This document shows, one piece after another, positions 16,009 to 23,998 of a DNA stretch of 64,000 bases (its first letter is position 1; each line of letters starts with the position of its first letter). A program made the translations under genes and the position numbers. The stretch is taken from contig NZ_QLTT01000009.1 of NCBI RefSeq assembly GCF_003269295.1, forward strand, positions 1-64,000, in the 5' to 3' direction. The notes under the pieces are model-generated. The model worked only from the letters and a program-made list of their open reading frames with translations. It did no database searches and was not told the DNA's origin. Source of the stretch: Lentzea atacamensis. Lineage in GTDB: Bacteria; Actinomycetota; Actinomycetes; Mycobacteriales; Pseudonocardiaceae.

Positions 16009-16902
16009 TCACCCCCTGAAGAAACTCCGCACAGCGCTCCCCAGACCCACCACGTCGAGGTCGTGCGCGGCGTCGTGATCCTCGGCCGTGCCGTAGTTGC
16101 GGAGCTCTGCGTGTCGTTTGACGCCTATACAACGCACACGGTGCGGGATTAGTTGCAACGCTTCGGAAATTAGATGAGATGAAGTTCCCTCGAGGTACGG
16201 CTCCACCACCATGACGTCGGCGTGGTCGGTCTCCTCCACCGCCTTGCGCAGTCCGTCCGAGTCGAACGGTCGAATCGTGGCGGCATAAAGCACCGTGACG
16301 TCGGCGTTTTCCGAGTCGACCGCCTTGAGCACACGGTCGAGCATCGGCCCGACGGCGAGCACCACACCGCGTTTTCCGTGACGTAGCGCGGTGAATCCCT
16401 CACCCACCGGATACGCCTGGCTGTTCTCGTGCAGCGAAAGCCTGACGTAGACCCGGTTGTCGTCCTTGAGCGCCTGCCGCAGCAGCGGCGTGACCTCGTC
16501 CGGATGTCCGGGCACGTGCACGGTCCAGCCGGGCAGCGTGTCGAACAACGCCACGTCGCCAGGAGACTGGTGCGTGCGCCCCCACACCGGGTCGTCGTAG
16601 GACGCGCCGATGCTGACGAACACCGCACCCACGTCCTGGTGCCCGATGTCGAGCTTGATCTGCTCGTACGGCCGCTCCACGAGGAACGGCGCGTAGCTGT
16701 GCACGACCGGCCGCAGCCCGGCCAGCGCGAGCCCGCCCGCCACGCCGACCATGGTCTGCTCGCGGATCCCGACGTCCACGACGCGTTCGTTCTCCTGCGG
16801 GAACTCGTTGCTGGAGATCACGGCCGTCACCACCGCGATCCGCGGGTCGTTCTCGATCTCCTCGTTGACCGTCTTGATGAAGGCTTGGCGCATCGTTGTC
16901 AT
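16009..16902 (-). CDS. Transketolase C-terminal (pyrimidine-binding) subunit
   Basis: A 297-residue protein equivalent to the second half of a transketolase/DXS: a Transket_pyr domain (about 1-160, VVDVGIREQTMVGVAGGLALAGLRPVVHSYAPFLVERPYEQIKLDIG with the catalytic-type Glu in GIREQ) and a Transketolase_C domain (about 175-290). It pairs with the gene at 16902 to make a split enzyme that transfers two-carbon units between sugar phosphates using thiamine diphosphate. Split transketolases outside the main pentose-phosphate genes often act in specialised sugar or secondary metabolism, so the substrate is uncertain. The ATG overlaps the upstream stop by one base. Confidence 0.85.
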   Translation of the reverse strand: MTTMRQAFIKTVNEEIENDPRIAVVTAVISSNEFPQENERVVDVGIREQTMVGVAGGLALAGLRPVVHSYAPFLVERPYEQIKLDIGHQDVGAVFVSIGASYDDPVWGRTHQSPGDVALFDTLPGWTVHVPGHPDEVTPLLRQALKDDNRVYVRLSLHENSQAYPVGEGFTALRHGKRGVVLAVGPMLDRVLKAVDSENADVTVLYAATIRPFDSDGLRKAVEETDHADVMVVEPYLEGTSSHLISEALQLIPHRVRCIGVKRHAELRNYGTAEDHDAAHDLDVVGLGSAVRSFFRG

Positions 16903-17564
16903 CAGTGGCTCTTCTCGATCTTGGCGACGACCGCGTACGGGCGGTCGTGCGGCGCGGTCAGTGCGGCGAAGATGGCCTCGTGGTCACGGCCGTCGATCTC
17001 GGCGGTCTGCCAGCCCTCGACGGCGAACCTGCTCGCGATACCACCGGGCCAGCCGTACATGGCGGACTGGTTGTCGATCACGATCGCGGTGAGGTTCGCA
17101 ACCCCGAGCCGTGCCGCCACCGCGATCGCCTCGTGGTTGCTGCCCTCGTCCAGCTCACCGTCGCCGACCAGCACGAACGTGCGCCCCCTGCTCTTGCCGA
17201 CCCGCTGCCCGAGCGCCGTCCCGACCGCGATCGGCAGCCCGTGCCCGAGCGAGCCGCTGCTGATCTCCACACCGTTGACGAGAACCCGGTCGGGGTGCTG
17301 GCCGAGCGGGCTGTCCCACGACGTCCAGTCGTCCAAAGTGGACTCGTCGATGAAGCCCTTCTCCGCCAGCACCGCGTAGTAGGCCATCGGCCCGTGCCCC
17401 TTCGAGAGCAGGAACCGGTCGCGGTCAGGGTCGTCGACGGTGGCTGGTGTGACGTTGAGGACGCGGTCGTAGAGGACCCAGAGCACGTCGATCGTGGAGG
17501 CTGCCGCCCACTCGTGCTTCTCGTCCCCGGTCATCCTCGCGAAGAGCTCTGGTATCCGTTGCAT
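16902..17564 (-). CDS. Transketolase N-terminal (ThDP-binding) subunit
   Basis: A 220-residue ThDP domain: LSKGHGPMAYYAVLAEKGF (about 52-70), GSLGHGLPIAVGTALG, and the GDGELDEGSNHEAIAVAARLGVANLTAIVIDNQ motif (GDG...N, Mg-ThDP site). It is the shorter actinobacterial variety; usual N-subunits have about 240-280 residues. It stands divergent from soxR with a 55-bp gap that holds the SoxR-type palindrome, so oxidative or redox-cycling control of transketolase is plausible. The ATG at 17564 gives MQRIPELFARM. Confidence 0.85.
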   Translation of the reverse strand: MQRIPELFARMTGDEKHEWAAASTIDVLWVLYDRVLNVTPATVDDPDRDRFLLSKGHGPMAYYAVLAEKGFIDESTLDDWTSWDSPLGQHPDRVLVNGVEISSGSLGHGLPIAVGTALGQRVGKSRGRTFVLVGDGELDEGSNHEAIAVAARLGVANLTAIVIDNQSAMYGWPGGIASRFAVEGWQTAEIDGRDHEAIFAALTAPHDRPYAVVAKIEKSH

Positions 17565-17579
17565 GCCACCAACTGTTCA

Positions 17580-17599
17580 ACCTCCACCATGCTGGAGGT
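17580..17599. promoter_or_regulatory. SoxR/MerR-type operator between transketolase genes and soxR
   Basis: ACCTCCA-CCATGC-TGGAGGT: 7-base arms and a 6-base centre, 21 bases before soxR and 16 bases before the transketolase start. The CCTC...GAGG core resembles SoxR boxes. The flanking TTCAA and TCAAG extend it loosely. Confidence 0.65.
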
Positions 17600-17619
17600 C
17601 AAGCGGCTACCATGATCCC

Positions 17620-18084
17620 GTGAGCAAGTTGCCGGAAATGCTGACCATCGGCCAGGTGGCCGAACGCAGCGGAGTCCCCCACACAGCCCTGCGCTTCTAC
17701 GAGGACAGGGGCCTGATCGCCTCCGTCCGCACCGCGGGAAACCAGCGCCGCTACCACCGCTCGGTGCTGCGCCGCCTCGCGTTCATCCGCACCGCGCAAC
17801 GCGTGGGCCTGACCCTCGAGGACGTCCGCGACGCCCTCTCCCAACTCCCCGACAACCGCACCCCCACGAAGTCCGACTGGGAACGTCTCTCCCGCTCGTG
17901 GAAGTCGGAGCTCGACGCCCGCATCGACGCCCTGTACCGGCTGCGCGACCGGCTGACCGGGTGCATCGGGTGCGGCTGCCTGTCGCTGCGCAGCTGTGCA
18001 CTGCAGAACATCGACGACGAGCAGGCTTCGAACGGGCCGGGGGCGCCGCGGCTCAAGCCTGTGATGGAGGGCGGCACGCTCTGA
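17620..18084 (+). CDS. soxR: Redox-sensitive MerR-family activator SoxR
   Basis: A 154-residue protein. MerR HTH at about 6-75: LTIGQVAERSGVPHTALRFYEDRGLI...NQRRYHRSVLRRLAFIRTAQRVGLTLEDVRDAL. Then a dimerisation helix, and the [2Fe-2S] cluster motif CIGCGCLSLRSC (CxxCxCx5C) at about 117-128, diagnostic for SoxR. In actinomycetes SoxR senses redox-active metabolites rather than superoxide alone and activates small regulons. The GTG at 17620 (VSKLPEMLTIGQ) is chosen over longer starts, which would run across the operator. It is divergent from the split transketolase, its likeliest nearby target. Confidence 0.93.
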   Translation: MSKLPEMLTIGQVAERSGVPHTALRFYEDRGLIASVRTAGNQRRYHRSVLRRLAFIRTAQRVGLTLEDVRDALSQLPDNRTPTKSDWERLSRSWKSELDARIDALYRLRDRLTGCIGCGCLSLRSCALQNIDDEQASNGPGAPRLKPVMEGGTL

Positions 18085-18445
18085 CCTGCCGACGAATCCC
18101 CACCTGGCCTGCCGCCTGGGCCTCGCCAAATCTCCCGCCAAACCCCGCCGAACCTGCCGCTCGCCCCCTCCAACCCCAGCCAAACCCGGCCGAACCCGCG
18201 CTCAGCCCCTCGCAACCCCGCCAAATCCGCCGAGCCCCCACCCAATTCGCCGCCCAGCCCGCCCAGCCCGCCAAACCCGGCCGAACCCCGCCTGAACCGC
18301 CGCTGCGGCTCCGCCCGAACCCCGCCGTCCAGCCTCGCTCAACCCGGCCGCCGGGCCCAAACGCCCTGCCATACCGCGCCACTCTGCCTCGCCCGACGCC
18401 CGCCGAACCCGCCGCCGAGGCCTTGCCGAACCCCGATCCACCGCC
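18085..18445. repeat. C-rich degenerate repeat tract between convergent genes
   Basis: The plus strand is strongly C-rich and G-poor and repeats variants of CCCGCCAAACCCGGCCGAACC many times with uneven spacing (examples near 18125-18160, 18180-18195 and 18265-18300). Plus-strand frames give Pro/Ala-rich NPAEPA-like strings and minus-strand frames give Gly/Trp-rich strings, neither like a real protein. It lies between the ends of soxR and the hydrolase. It could be a decayed low-complexity coding tail, a mini-repeat array or a transcription barrier. Confidence 0.6.
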
Positions 18446-19285
18446 CTAGCCCGCCGCCAGGAACTCCCGCACCGCGTTCAGGTACCCGTCGGGCTCGTCG
18501 ACGTGCGCCATGTGCCCCGCCTCCTCCAGCACGACGGCGCGCGCCCGCGGGATCAGCTCCAGCGTGGGCTCGACCAGGTCGACCGGGAACGTCATGTCCA
18601 GGCGCCCGTGCAGCAGGAGCACCGGGATGTCGAGCTCGGCGATCCGTTGCGCCGCATCGGGAAGTCGCGGCGACACCAGCGTCCCGGCCAGGAACGGCGC
18701 CAACCACTGGGCGCCGAACCGTACTTCCTCCAGCCGGCGCAGGTAGCCGGGCATCGCCTCGGCGCGCCAGATGTTGGCGGGCGCCGACGCGAACGCCTCT
18801 GCTCGCGTGCGCTCCTCGGGTGCCAGGTCCTGGCGCTGCCACGGGTCTTCCTGGCGGGCCAGGATCTCGTCGCGTTCCGTCCACCCGGCGAAGGCGTCCG
18901 GCGGCAACGGCAACACGCTGCTGCCCGACAGGATCAGGCTGCGCACACGTGACGGATGGGTGATCGCGAAGCGTTGCGCCACCATGCCGCCGTAGGAGTG
19001 GCCGAGCACGTCCGCGCGCTCGACGTCGAACGCGTCCAGCACTCGCAGCAGGTCTTGCATCAGGCCGTCCGGGTGGTACTCCTCTTCCGGTACGCGGCCC
19101 GACCTTCCGCAGCCGCGCAGGTCTGGCAGCAGCAGGCGGCAGTCCAGCCGTTCCAGGGGGTCGCGCAGGAAGCTGTGGTCCCAGTCGGGGCCGCCGTGGA
19201 TCGCCAGCAGCGTCCGGTCCGCGGTTCCCTCCTGCCAGGCCACGAAGATCTCCGGCTCTCCTGCCACCAGCCGGTCACGCCACAT
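18446..19285 (-). CDS. Alpha/beta hydrolase (proline iminopeptidase-like)
   Basis: A 279-residue protein. The oxyanion-region HGGPDWDHS (about 30-38) and nucleophile elbow GHSYGGM (about 95-101, Ser) are typical of the proline iminopeptidase subgroup. The acid is probably in LLHGRLDMTFP and the His in EAGHMAHVDEPDGY near the C-terminus. Substrates in this group range from N-terminal proline peptides to esters and lactones; none can be assigned here. It is cytoplasmic, with no signal peptide, single gene, convergent with soxR across the repeat tract. Confidence 0.85.
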   Translation of the reverse strand: MWRDRLVAGEPEIFVAWQEGTADRTLLAIHGGPDWDHSFLRDPLERLDCRLLLPDLRGCGRSGRVPEEEYHPDGLMQDLLRVLDAFDVERADVLGHSYGGMVAQRFAITHPSRVRSLILSGSSVLPLPPDAFAGWTERDEILARQEDPWQRQDLAPEERTRAEAFASAPANIWRAEAMPGYLRRLEEVRFGAQWLAPFLAGTLVSPRLPDAAQRIAELDIPVLLLHGRLDMTFPVDLVEPTLELIPRARAVVLEEAGHMAHVDEPDGYLNAVREFLAAG

Positions 19286-19390
19286 CCTTTACCTGCCGAT
19301 CGTGGTTCAACATCGTCCACCCTTCCTCGATCCCAGTCCGCCCGCGCGTTCCTCATTTCTTGCGGGGCGAAGATGACCATGTTTCCGGAC

Positions 19391-19411
19391 ACCTGACAGA
19401 CGGCGTCAGGT
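19391..19411. promoter_or_regulatory. Inverted repeat upstream of kptA
   Basis: ACCTGAC-N7-GTCAGGT in the 290-bp gap between the divergent hydrolase and kptA. The symmetry suggests an operator. An in-frame ATG for the kptA frame follows immediately at 19412, but that N-terminal extension does not look conserved. The rest of the gap shows nothing further. Confidence 0.45.
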
Positions 19412-19576
19412 ATGAAATCTGGACAAGCTTCACCCGTTGGAGTGAGGCCTGCGTGCGGCGGCCAGCGCCATCGGCGATCTGCCGACGCCCCCTGGTGCTG
19501 GCCACACAGGACACCATCGAACCGCGAAATGAGGTGGACGCGCTGTGCTTTGCTGAAGGCCATGGAAGAAGACAGA

Positions 19577-20086
19577 ATGATCCGCTTGTCCAAGCGGATG
19601 TCCAAGGCGCTGCGGCACAAGCCCGAGCGCGTCGGGCTCACCCTCGACCCGGCCGGTTGGGTGCCGGTGACCGATCTCCTGGACGCCCTCGGTGTTTCCG
19701 AGGAGGAGTTGCGCGAGGTTGTCGACCGCAACGACAAGAAACGCTTCACGATCGACGGCGACCGGATCCGGGCCAACCAGGGGCACAGCGTCGAGGTGGA
19801 CCTCGGGCTGCCGACGGCTACGCCGCCGGACACGTTGTTCCACGGCACGGTCGCGCAGTTCCTCGACGACATCCTGCGCGACGGGTTGCGGCCGATGTCG
19901 CGCCACGACGTGCACCTTTCGCCCGACCGCGAGACAGCGCGCAGGGTCGGCGCGCGCCGTGGCCGGCCGTTGATCCTCACGGTGGACGCCAAGGCGATGA
20001 GCGCTGACGGCCACGAGTTCCGGCTCAGCGCCAACGGGGTCTGGCTGACCCGGCACGTTCCCGCGCAGTACCTTTCGGTGCCGTGA
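19577..20086 (+). CDS. kptA: RNA 2'-phosphotransferase (Tpt1/KptA)
   Basis: A 169-residue protein. KptA moves the internal 2'-phosphate of RNA onto NAD+, forming ADP-ribose 1''-2''-cyclic phosphate. Family motifs in order: SKALRHKPERVGLTLDPAGWV (about 9-29, catalytic Arg-His), RIRANQGHSVEVDL (about 67-80), LFHGTV (NAD site), DVHLSPDRETARRVGARRGRPLIL (about 117-140, second catalytic Arg) and NGVWLTRHVPAQYL. The ATG at 19577 is preferred because GGAAGAAG lies about five bases upstream; an ATG at 19562 is also possible. Its bacterial RNA substrate is unknown. The stop overlaps the methyltransferase start (GTGA), so the two are co-translated. Confidence 0.92.
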   Translation: MIRLSKRMSKALRHKPERVGLTLDPAGWVPVTDLLDALGVSEEELREVVDRNDKKRFTIDGDRIRANQGHSVEVDLGLPTATPPDTLFHGTVAQFLDDILRDGLRPMSRHDVHLSPDRETARRVGARRGRPLILTVDAKAMSADGHEFRLSANGVWLTRHVPAQYLSVP

Positions 20087-20685
20087 AAGAGATCGTCGAG
20101 ACCGGCTACGACGCGATCGCGCGGACCTATCTCGCCTGGTCAGCGCAGATCGCCGACGATCCGCGGCTGCATTACCTCGACGAGTTCGACAGGCGGCTGG
20201 AGTCCGGCGCGAAGGTCCTCGAACTCGGCTGCGGCGCCGGTGTGCCGGTCACGCGGAAGCTCGCCGAACGGCACGACGTGCTCGGCGTCGACGTGTCCCG
20301 GCAGCAGCTCGACCTCGCCCGCGCCAACGTGCCCGGCGCGCGGTTCGAGAAGGCCGACATGACTGCGCTCGACTTTCCGGACGGCACGTTCGACGGTATG
20401 GCCGCGTTCTACTCGATCCTGCACGTGCCGCGCGCCGAACAGCCCGCGCTCATCGCGAGGATCGCGCGCTGGCTGAAGCCCGGCGGGCTGTTCCTGGCCT
20501 CGCTCGGCACCGGCACGCCGGACGTCACCGAGACCTGGCTCGGCGTCGAGATGTTCTTCGGCAGCAACACTCCCGCCGAGAACCGTGAGCTCCTCGCCGA
20601 GCACATGGAGATCGTCATCGACGACCTGGTGACCATGCACGAACCGGACCCTGCCACGTTCCACTGGGTGCTCACCCGCAGGTGA
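20083..20685 (+). CDS. Class I SAM-dependent methyltransferase
   Basis: A 200-residue Rossmann methyltransferase. Motif I is VLELGCGAGVPVTRKLA (about 44-60), the acidic residue ending strand 2 is in VLGVDVSRQQLDLAR, motif III is FEKADMTALDFPDGTFDGMAAFYSILHVPR, and then LKPGGLFLASLGTG. The overall pattern matches the methyltransferase-11/25 group acting on small molecules. GTG start overlapping kptA. The coupling with kptA is a hint that it might act on RNA or NAD-derived products, but nothing in the sequence proves it. Confidence 0.85.
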   Translation: MKEIVETGYDAIARTYLAWSAQIADDPRLHYLDEFDRRLESGAKVLELGCGAGVPVTRKLAERHDVLGVDVSRQQLDLARANVPGARFEKADMTALDFPDGTFDGMAAFYSILHVPRAEQPALIARIARWLKPGGLFLASLGTGTPDVTETWLGVEMFFGSNTPAENRELLAEHMEIVIDDLVTMHEPDPATFHWVLTRR

Positions 20686-20694
20686 GGCGCGGCG

Positions 20695-20850
20695 CTAGAC
20701 GAGCCAGAGGACCGCGCCGCCGACCGCGAGCACGAGCAGCACCAGCAGGATGATCGCCATGAACTTGGCGGTCTTCCACGTCGAGTAGACGCCACCGGCC
20801 AGAAAGCCCGCGAGGGCCAGCAGGCCGATGACGACGACTTCCTTCGGCAT
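20695..20850 (-). CDS. 51-residue two-helix membrane peptide overlapping hisB
   Basis: The translation starts MPKEVVVIGLLALAGFLAGG, then VYSTWKTAKFM and a second helix AIILLVLLVLAVGGAVLWLV before TAG. The ATG overlaps the hisB TGA by 4 bases (ATGA), the coupling style used throughout this his operon. Two hydrophobic helices are joined by a short basic loop. A small ORF at this place in his operons is common in actinomycetes, but I know of no function. It is too short for ordinary gene calls. Confidence 0.75.
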   Translation of the reverse strand: MPKEVVVIGLLALAGFLAGGVYSTWKTAKFMAIILLVLLVLAVGGAVLWLV

Positions 20851-21449
20851 CAGAGCACGCCCTTGGTCGACGGGATGCCGCCGACGCGCGGGTCCGGTTC
20901 CACGGCCGCGCGCAGGGCACGCGCGATCGCCTTGTACTCGGCCTCGGCGATGTGGTGCGGGTCGCGGCCGTACTCGACGCGCACGTGCAGCGCGATCTGG
21001 GCGTGGAAGGCCAGCGACTCGAACACGTGCCGGTTCAGCACGAACGGGTAGTTGCCGCCAATCACGAACGAGTTGAACTGCTCCGGCTCGCCGCGGTGCT
21101 CGGTGTACGGGCGGCCGGAGACGTCCACCGCGGCGTGCGCGAGGGTCTCGTCCATCGGGATCCAGCAGTCGCCGAAGCGGCGGATGCCCTTCTTGTCGCC
21201 CAGCGCTTCCCGCAGCGCCTGACCCAGCACGATCGCGATGTCCTCGACCGAGTGGTGGGCGTCGATCTCGACGTCACCGGTGGCGCGGACGATCAGGTCG
21301 AAGCAGCCGTGCACGCCGAACGCGGTGAGCATGTGGTCGTAGAACGGCACGCCGGTGCTGATCTCGACCTTGCCGGTGCCGTCCAGGTCGATCTCGACGT
21401 AGACCGACGACTCCTTGGTGGTGCGCTCCACCTTGCCAACGCGACTCAC
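20850..21449 (-). CDS. hisB: Imidazoleglycerol-phosphate dehydratase
   Basis: A 199-residue monofunctional enzyme (no HisN phosphatase domain); it dehydrates IGP to imidazole acetol phosphate using two Mn ions. Metal-ligand motifs are FYDHMLTAFGVHGCFDL, DAHHSVEDIAIVLGQAL (about 68-84), WIPMDETLAHAAVDVSGRPY and GRDPHHIAEAEYKAIARALR (about 168-187). The GTG at 21449 overlaps the hisC stop as GTGA; the longer frame upstream is a hisC shadow. Confidence 0.96.
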   Translation of the reverse strand: MSRVGKVERTTKESSVYVEIDLDGTGKVEISTGVPFYDHMLTAFGVHGCFDLIVRATGDVEIDAHHSVEDIAIVLGQALREALGDKKGIRRFGDCWIPMDETLAHAAVDVSGRPYTEHRGEPEQFNSFVIGGNYPFVLNRHVFESLAFHAQIALHVRVEYGRDPHHIAEAEYKAIARALRAAVEPDPRVGGIPSTKGVL

Positions 21450-22552
21450 CGGCTGACCTCCTTGCTGGCCGCGAGGAAAGCGTCGTTCTCCTCGGGCGTT
21501 CCGATGGTCACCCGCAGGTGACCCGCGATTCCGACGTCCCTGATGAGCACGCCGTGGTCCAAATAGGACTTCCAGACCTCGCGCGCGTTCTCGAACCAGC
21601 CGAACAGCACGAAGTTCGCGTCCGAGGGCACGACCTGGAAGCCCATGCCCGTCAACGCCGCCACCACGCGGTCGCGTTCGGCGGCCAGCTTCGCCACCGA
21701 GCCCAGCGTCTCGGCGGCGTGCCGCAGCGACGCCCGCGCGGCCGCCTGCGTCAACTGCGACAGGTGGTACGGCAACCGCACCAGCTGCAGAGCATCGACC
21801 ACGGCCGGCGCGGCGGCGAGATAGCCCAGCCGCCCGCCCGCGAACGCGAAGGCCTTCGACATCGTGCGCGAGACGATCAGCCGCGAGCCGTACTCGTCCA
21901 GCAGCCCGATCGCGCTCTCCTGCGACGAGAACTCCGCGTACGCCTCGTCCACGACGATCATGCCCGAGGTGGACGCGATCAGCAGGCGCAGGTCCTCCAG
22001 CGGGATCGACTGCCCGGTCGGGTTGTTCGGCGACGTCACGAACACGACGTCCGGCCGCGTCTCGGCGATCACCGCGGCGGCCTTCTCCACGTCCAGCGAG
22101 AAGTCGGGACGGCGCGGCGTCGGCGACCACTCCGTGCGCGTGCCGGCGGCGATGATCGGGTGCATCGAGTACGACGGTTCGAAGCCCAGCGCCGTCCGCC
22201 CCGGCCCACCGAACGCCTGCAGGATCTGCTGGAGGATCTCGTTGGACCCGTTGGCGGCCCACACGTTCTCGGCGGTGAGCGTGACCGACGTCGACTCGGT
22301 CAGGTACGCCGCCAGGTCCTCGCGCAACGCCACCGCGTCCCGGTCCGGGTACCGGTGCAGCTCACCGGCGATCTCCGCCACCGCGGCGACCACGTCAGCG
22401 GCCAGCGCATCAGTCGGCGCGTACGGGTTCTCGTTGGTGTTCAAGCGGTACGGCACGTCGAGCTGCGGCGCACCGTAGGGAGTGCGACCGCGCAGATCCT
22501 CGCGCAGGGGCAGATCGGACAGCTCCACCCGCGCGCCGACGACTGGCTTCAT
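21446..22552 (-). CDS. hisC: Histidinol-phosphate aminotransferase
   Basis: A 368-residue class I/II PLP aminotransferase. N-terminal substrate segment LNTNENPYAP, cofactor region NGSNEILQQILQAFGG, SPNNPTGQ (about 173-180), DEAYAEFS, and the PLP Lys in SRTMSKAFAFAGGRLGY (about residue 225). It transfers the amino group from glutamate to imidazole acetol phosphate. It is linked by 4-base overlaps to hisD upstream and hisB downstream. Confidence 0.96.
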   Translation of the reverse strand: MKPVVGARVELSDLPLREDLRGRTPYGAPQLDVPYRLNTNENPYAPTDALAADVVAAVAEIAGELHRYPDRDAVALREDLAAYLTESTSVTLTAENVWAANGSNEILQQILQAFGGPGRTALGFEPSYSMHPIIAAGTRTEWSPTPRRPDFSLDVEKAAAVIAETRPDVVFVTSPNNPTGQSIPLEDLRLLIASTSGMIVVDEAYAEFSSQESAIGLLDEYGSRLIVSRTMSKAFAFAGGRLGYLAAAPAVVDALQLVRLPYHLSQLTQAAARASLRHAAETLGSVAKLAAERDRVVAALTGMGFQVVPSDANFVLFGWFENAREVWKSYLDHGVLIRDVGIAGHLRVTIGTPEENDAFLAASKEVSR

Positions 22553-23865
22553 CGAGCGAACCTCGCTGTGACGGCCTGCCCGTGCGCGGGCAGGTCTTCG
22601 GCGTTGGCAAGCACGACGACCTTGTCCGCGACCTCGCGCAGTGCTTCCCGGGAGTAGTCGATCACGTGGATGCCGCGCAGGAACGTCTGCACGGACAACC
22701 CGGACGAGTGCCGCGCGCAGCCACCCGTGGGCAGCACGTGGTTCGAGCCGGCGCAGTAGTCACCGAGCGACACCGGCGAGTACGCGCCCACGAAGATCGC
22801 GCCGGCGGACCGGATCCGCCCCGCCACCTCGTGCGCATCCCGAGTCTGGATCTCCAGGTGCTCGGCGGCGTAGGCGTTGACGACCCGGACTCCTTCGTCC
22901 ACAGAGGACACCAGGACGCACCCGGACTGCTTGCCGCCCAGCGCCGTGCGGATCCGCTCGACGTGCTTGGTGGCACCGATCTGGCGCTCCAGCTCGACGT
23001 CCACGGCATCGGCCAGTTCGACGGAGTCGGTCACGAGCACCGACGCCGCGAGCGGGTCGTGCTCGGCCTGGCTGATCAGATCGGCTGCCACGTGCGCCGG
23101 GTCGGCGGTCGAGTCGGCGAGGATCGCGATCTCGGTGGGCCCCGCCTCCGCGTCGATGCCGATCAGACCGCGCAGCAGCCGCTTGGCCGCAGCCACGTAG
23201 ATGTTGCCGGGACCGGTGACGACGTCGACAGGAGCCAGTTCACCGCCGTCGATGTCCACGCCGCCGTACGCCATCAGCGCCTGCGCCTGCGCGCCGCCCA
23301 CGGCCCACACCTCGTCGACGCCGAGCAGCGCGGCGGCCGCCAGGATCGCCGGGTGCGGCAGGCCACCGAACTCGGCCTGCGGCGGCGAGCACACCACCAG
23401 CGACTCGACACCGGCGATCTGCGCGGGCACGACGTTCATGACCACGGTCGACGGGTACATGGCCAGACCGCCCGGCGCGTAAAGACCGACGCGCGCGACC
23501 GGCACCCACTTCTCCGTGACGGTGCCGCCGGGCACGACCTGCGTCGTCGTGTCGGTGCGGCGCTGGTCTGCGTGCACGCGGCGGGTGCGCGTGATCACCT
23601 CTTCCAGCGCCTCGCGCACGGCCGGGTCCAGCGAGGACAAAGCGGACGAAATCGCCGAAGCGGGCACACGGACAGAAGCGGGACGAACGCCGTCGAACTT
23701 CTCCGTGTACTCGAGAACCGCCTCGACGCCACGAGCCGCGACCGCGTCCACGATCGGACGCACCTGATGCAGCGCGACGTCCACGTCCATCTCGGCGCGC
23801 GGCACGGCGGCGCGCAGCTGAGCGGGAGTCGTGGTGCGACCTCGCAGGTCGATGCGGCTGAGCAT
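22549..23865 (-). CDS. hisD: Histidinol dehydrogenase
   Basis: A 438-residue zinc enzyme for the last two steps, from L-histidinol to L-histidine with 2 NAD+. The signature I-D-x-x-A-G-P region is GIDAEAGPTEIAILAD, with NAD/zinc segments VGGAQAQALMAYG, DLISQAEHDPLAASVLVT, EHLEIQTRDAHEVAG, GSNHVLPTGGCARHSSGLSVQTFLR. First gene of the hisD-hisC-hisB run. The ATG lies seven bases after a TACCCT box, so the operon is probably leaderless. No His-rich leader peptide or attenuator is visible upstream. Confidence 0.97.
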   Translation of the reverse strand: MLSRIDLRGRTTTPAQLRAAVPRAEMDVDVALHQVRPIVDAVAARGVEAVLEYTEKFDGVRPASVRVPASAISSALSSLDPAVREALEEVITRTRRVHADQRRTDTTTQVVPGGTVTEKWVPVARVGLYAPGGLAMYPSTVVMNVVPAQIAGVESLVVCSPPQAEFGGLPHPAILAAAALLGVDEVWAVGGAQAQALMAYGGVDIDGGELAPVDVVTGPGNIYVAAAKRLLRGLIGIDAEAGPTEIAILADSTADPAHVAADLISQAEHDPLAASVLVTDSVELADAVDVELERQIGATKHVERIRTALGGKQSGCVLVSSVDEGVRVVNAYAAEHLEIQTRDAHEVAGRIRSAGAIFVGAYSPVSLGDYCAGSNHVLPTGGCARHSSGLSVQTFLRGIHVIDYSREALREVADKVVVLANAEDLPAHGQAVTARFAR

Positions 23866-23872
23866 GCCTTAC

Positions 23873-23899
23873 AGGGTAGTTCCTGCCGAATTCTGTCAA
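23873..23899 (-). promoter_or_regulatory. Probable hisD promoter
   Basis: On the minus strand, TTGACA (23899-23894), a 15-base spacer and TACCCT (23878-23873), then seven bases to the hisD ATG. The -35 is perfect and the spacer is short. Transcription from here would start at or next to the ATG. Confidence 0.5.
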
Positions 23900-23998
23900 C
23901 GGTCAGCCCGCTAACGGCGCTACCTCTGCCTGTTACCGCACGGCCACGCTCGGTTGCGCACCACTCCGTCGCAAACCCCTGCTGATGATGGAGGAAAG

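Noticed and set aside
18053..18449. Pro-rich and Gly/Trp-rich open frames in the C-rich tract
   Set aside because: They are low-complexity products of the repeat on either strand, with no start signals; treated as repeat DNA.
19412..19576. N-terminal extension of kptA from ATG 19412
   Set aside because: Its residues (MKSGQASPVGVRPACGG...) have no likeness to KptA, and a good ribosome site precedes 19577.
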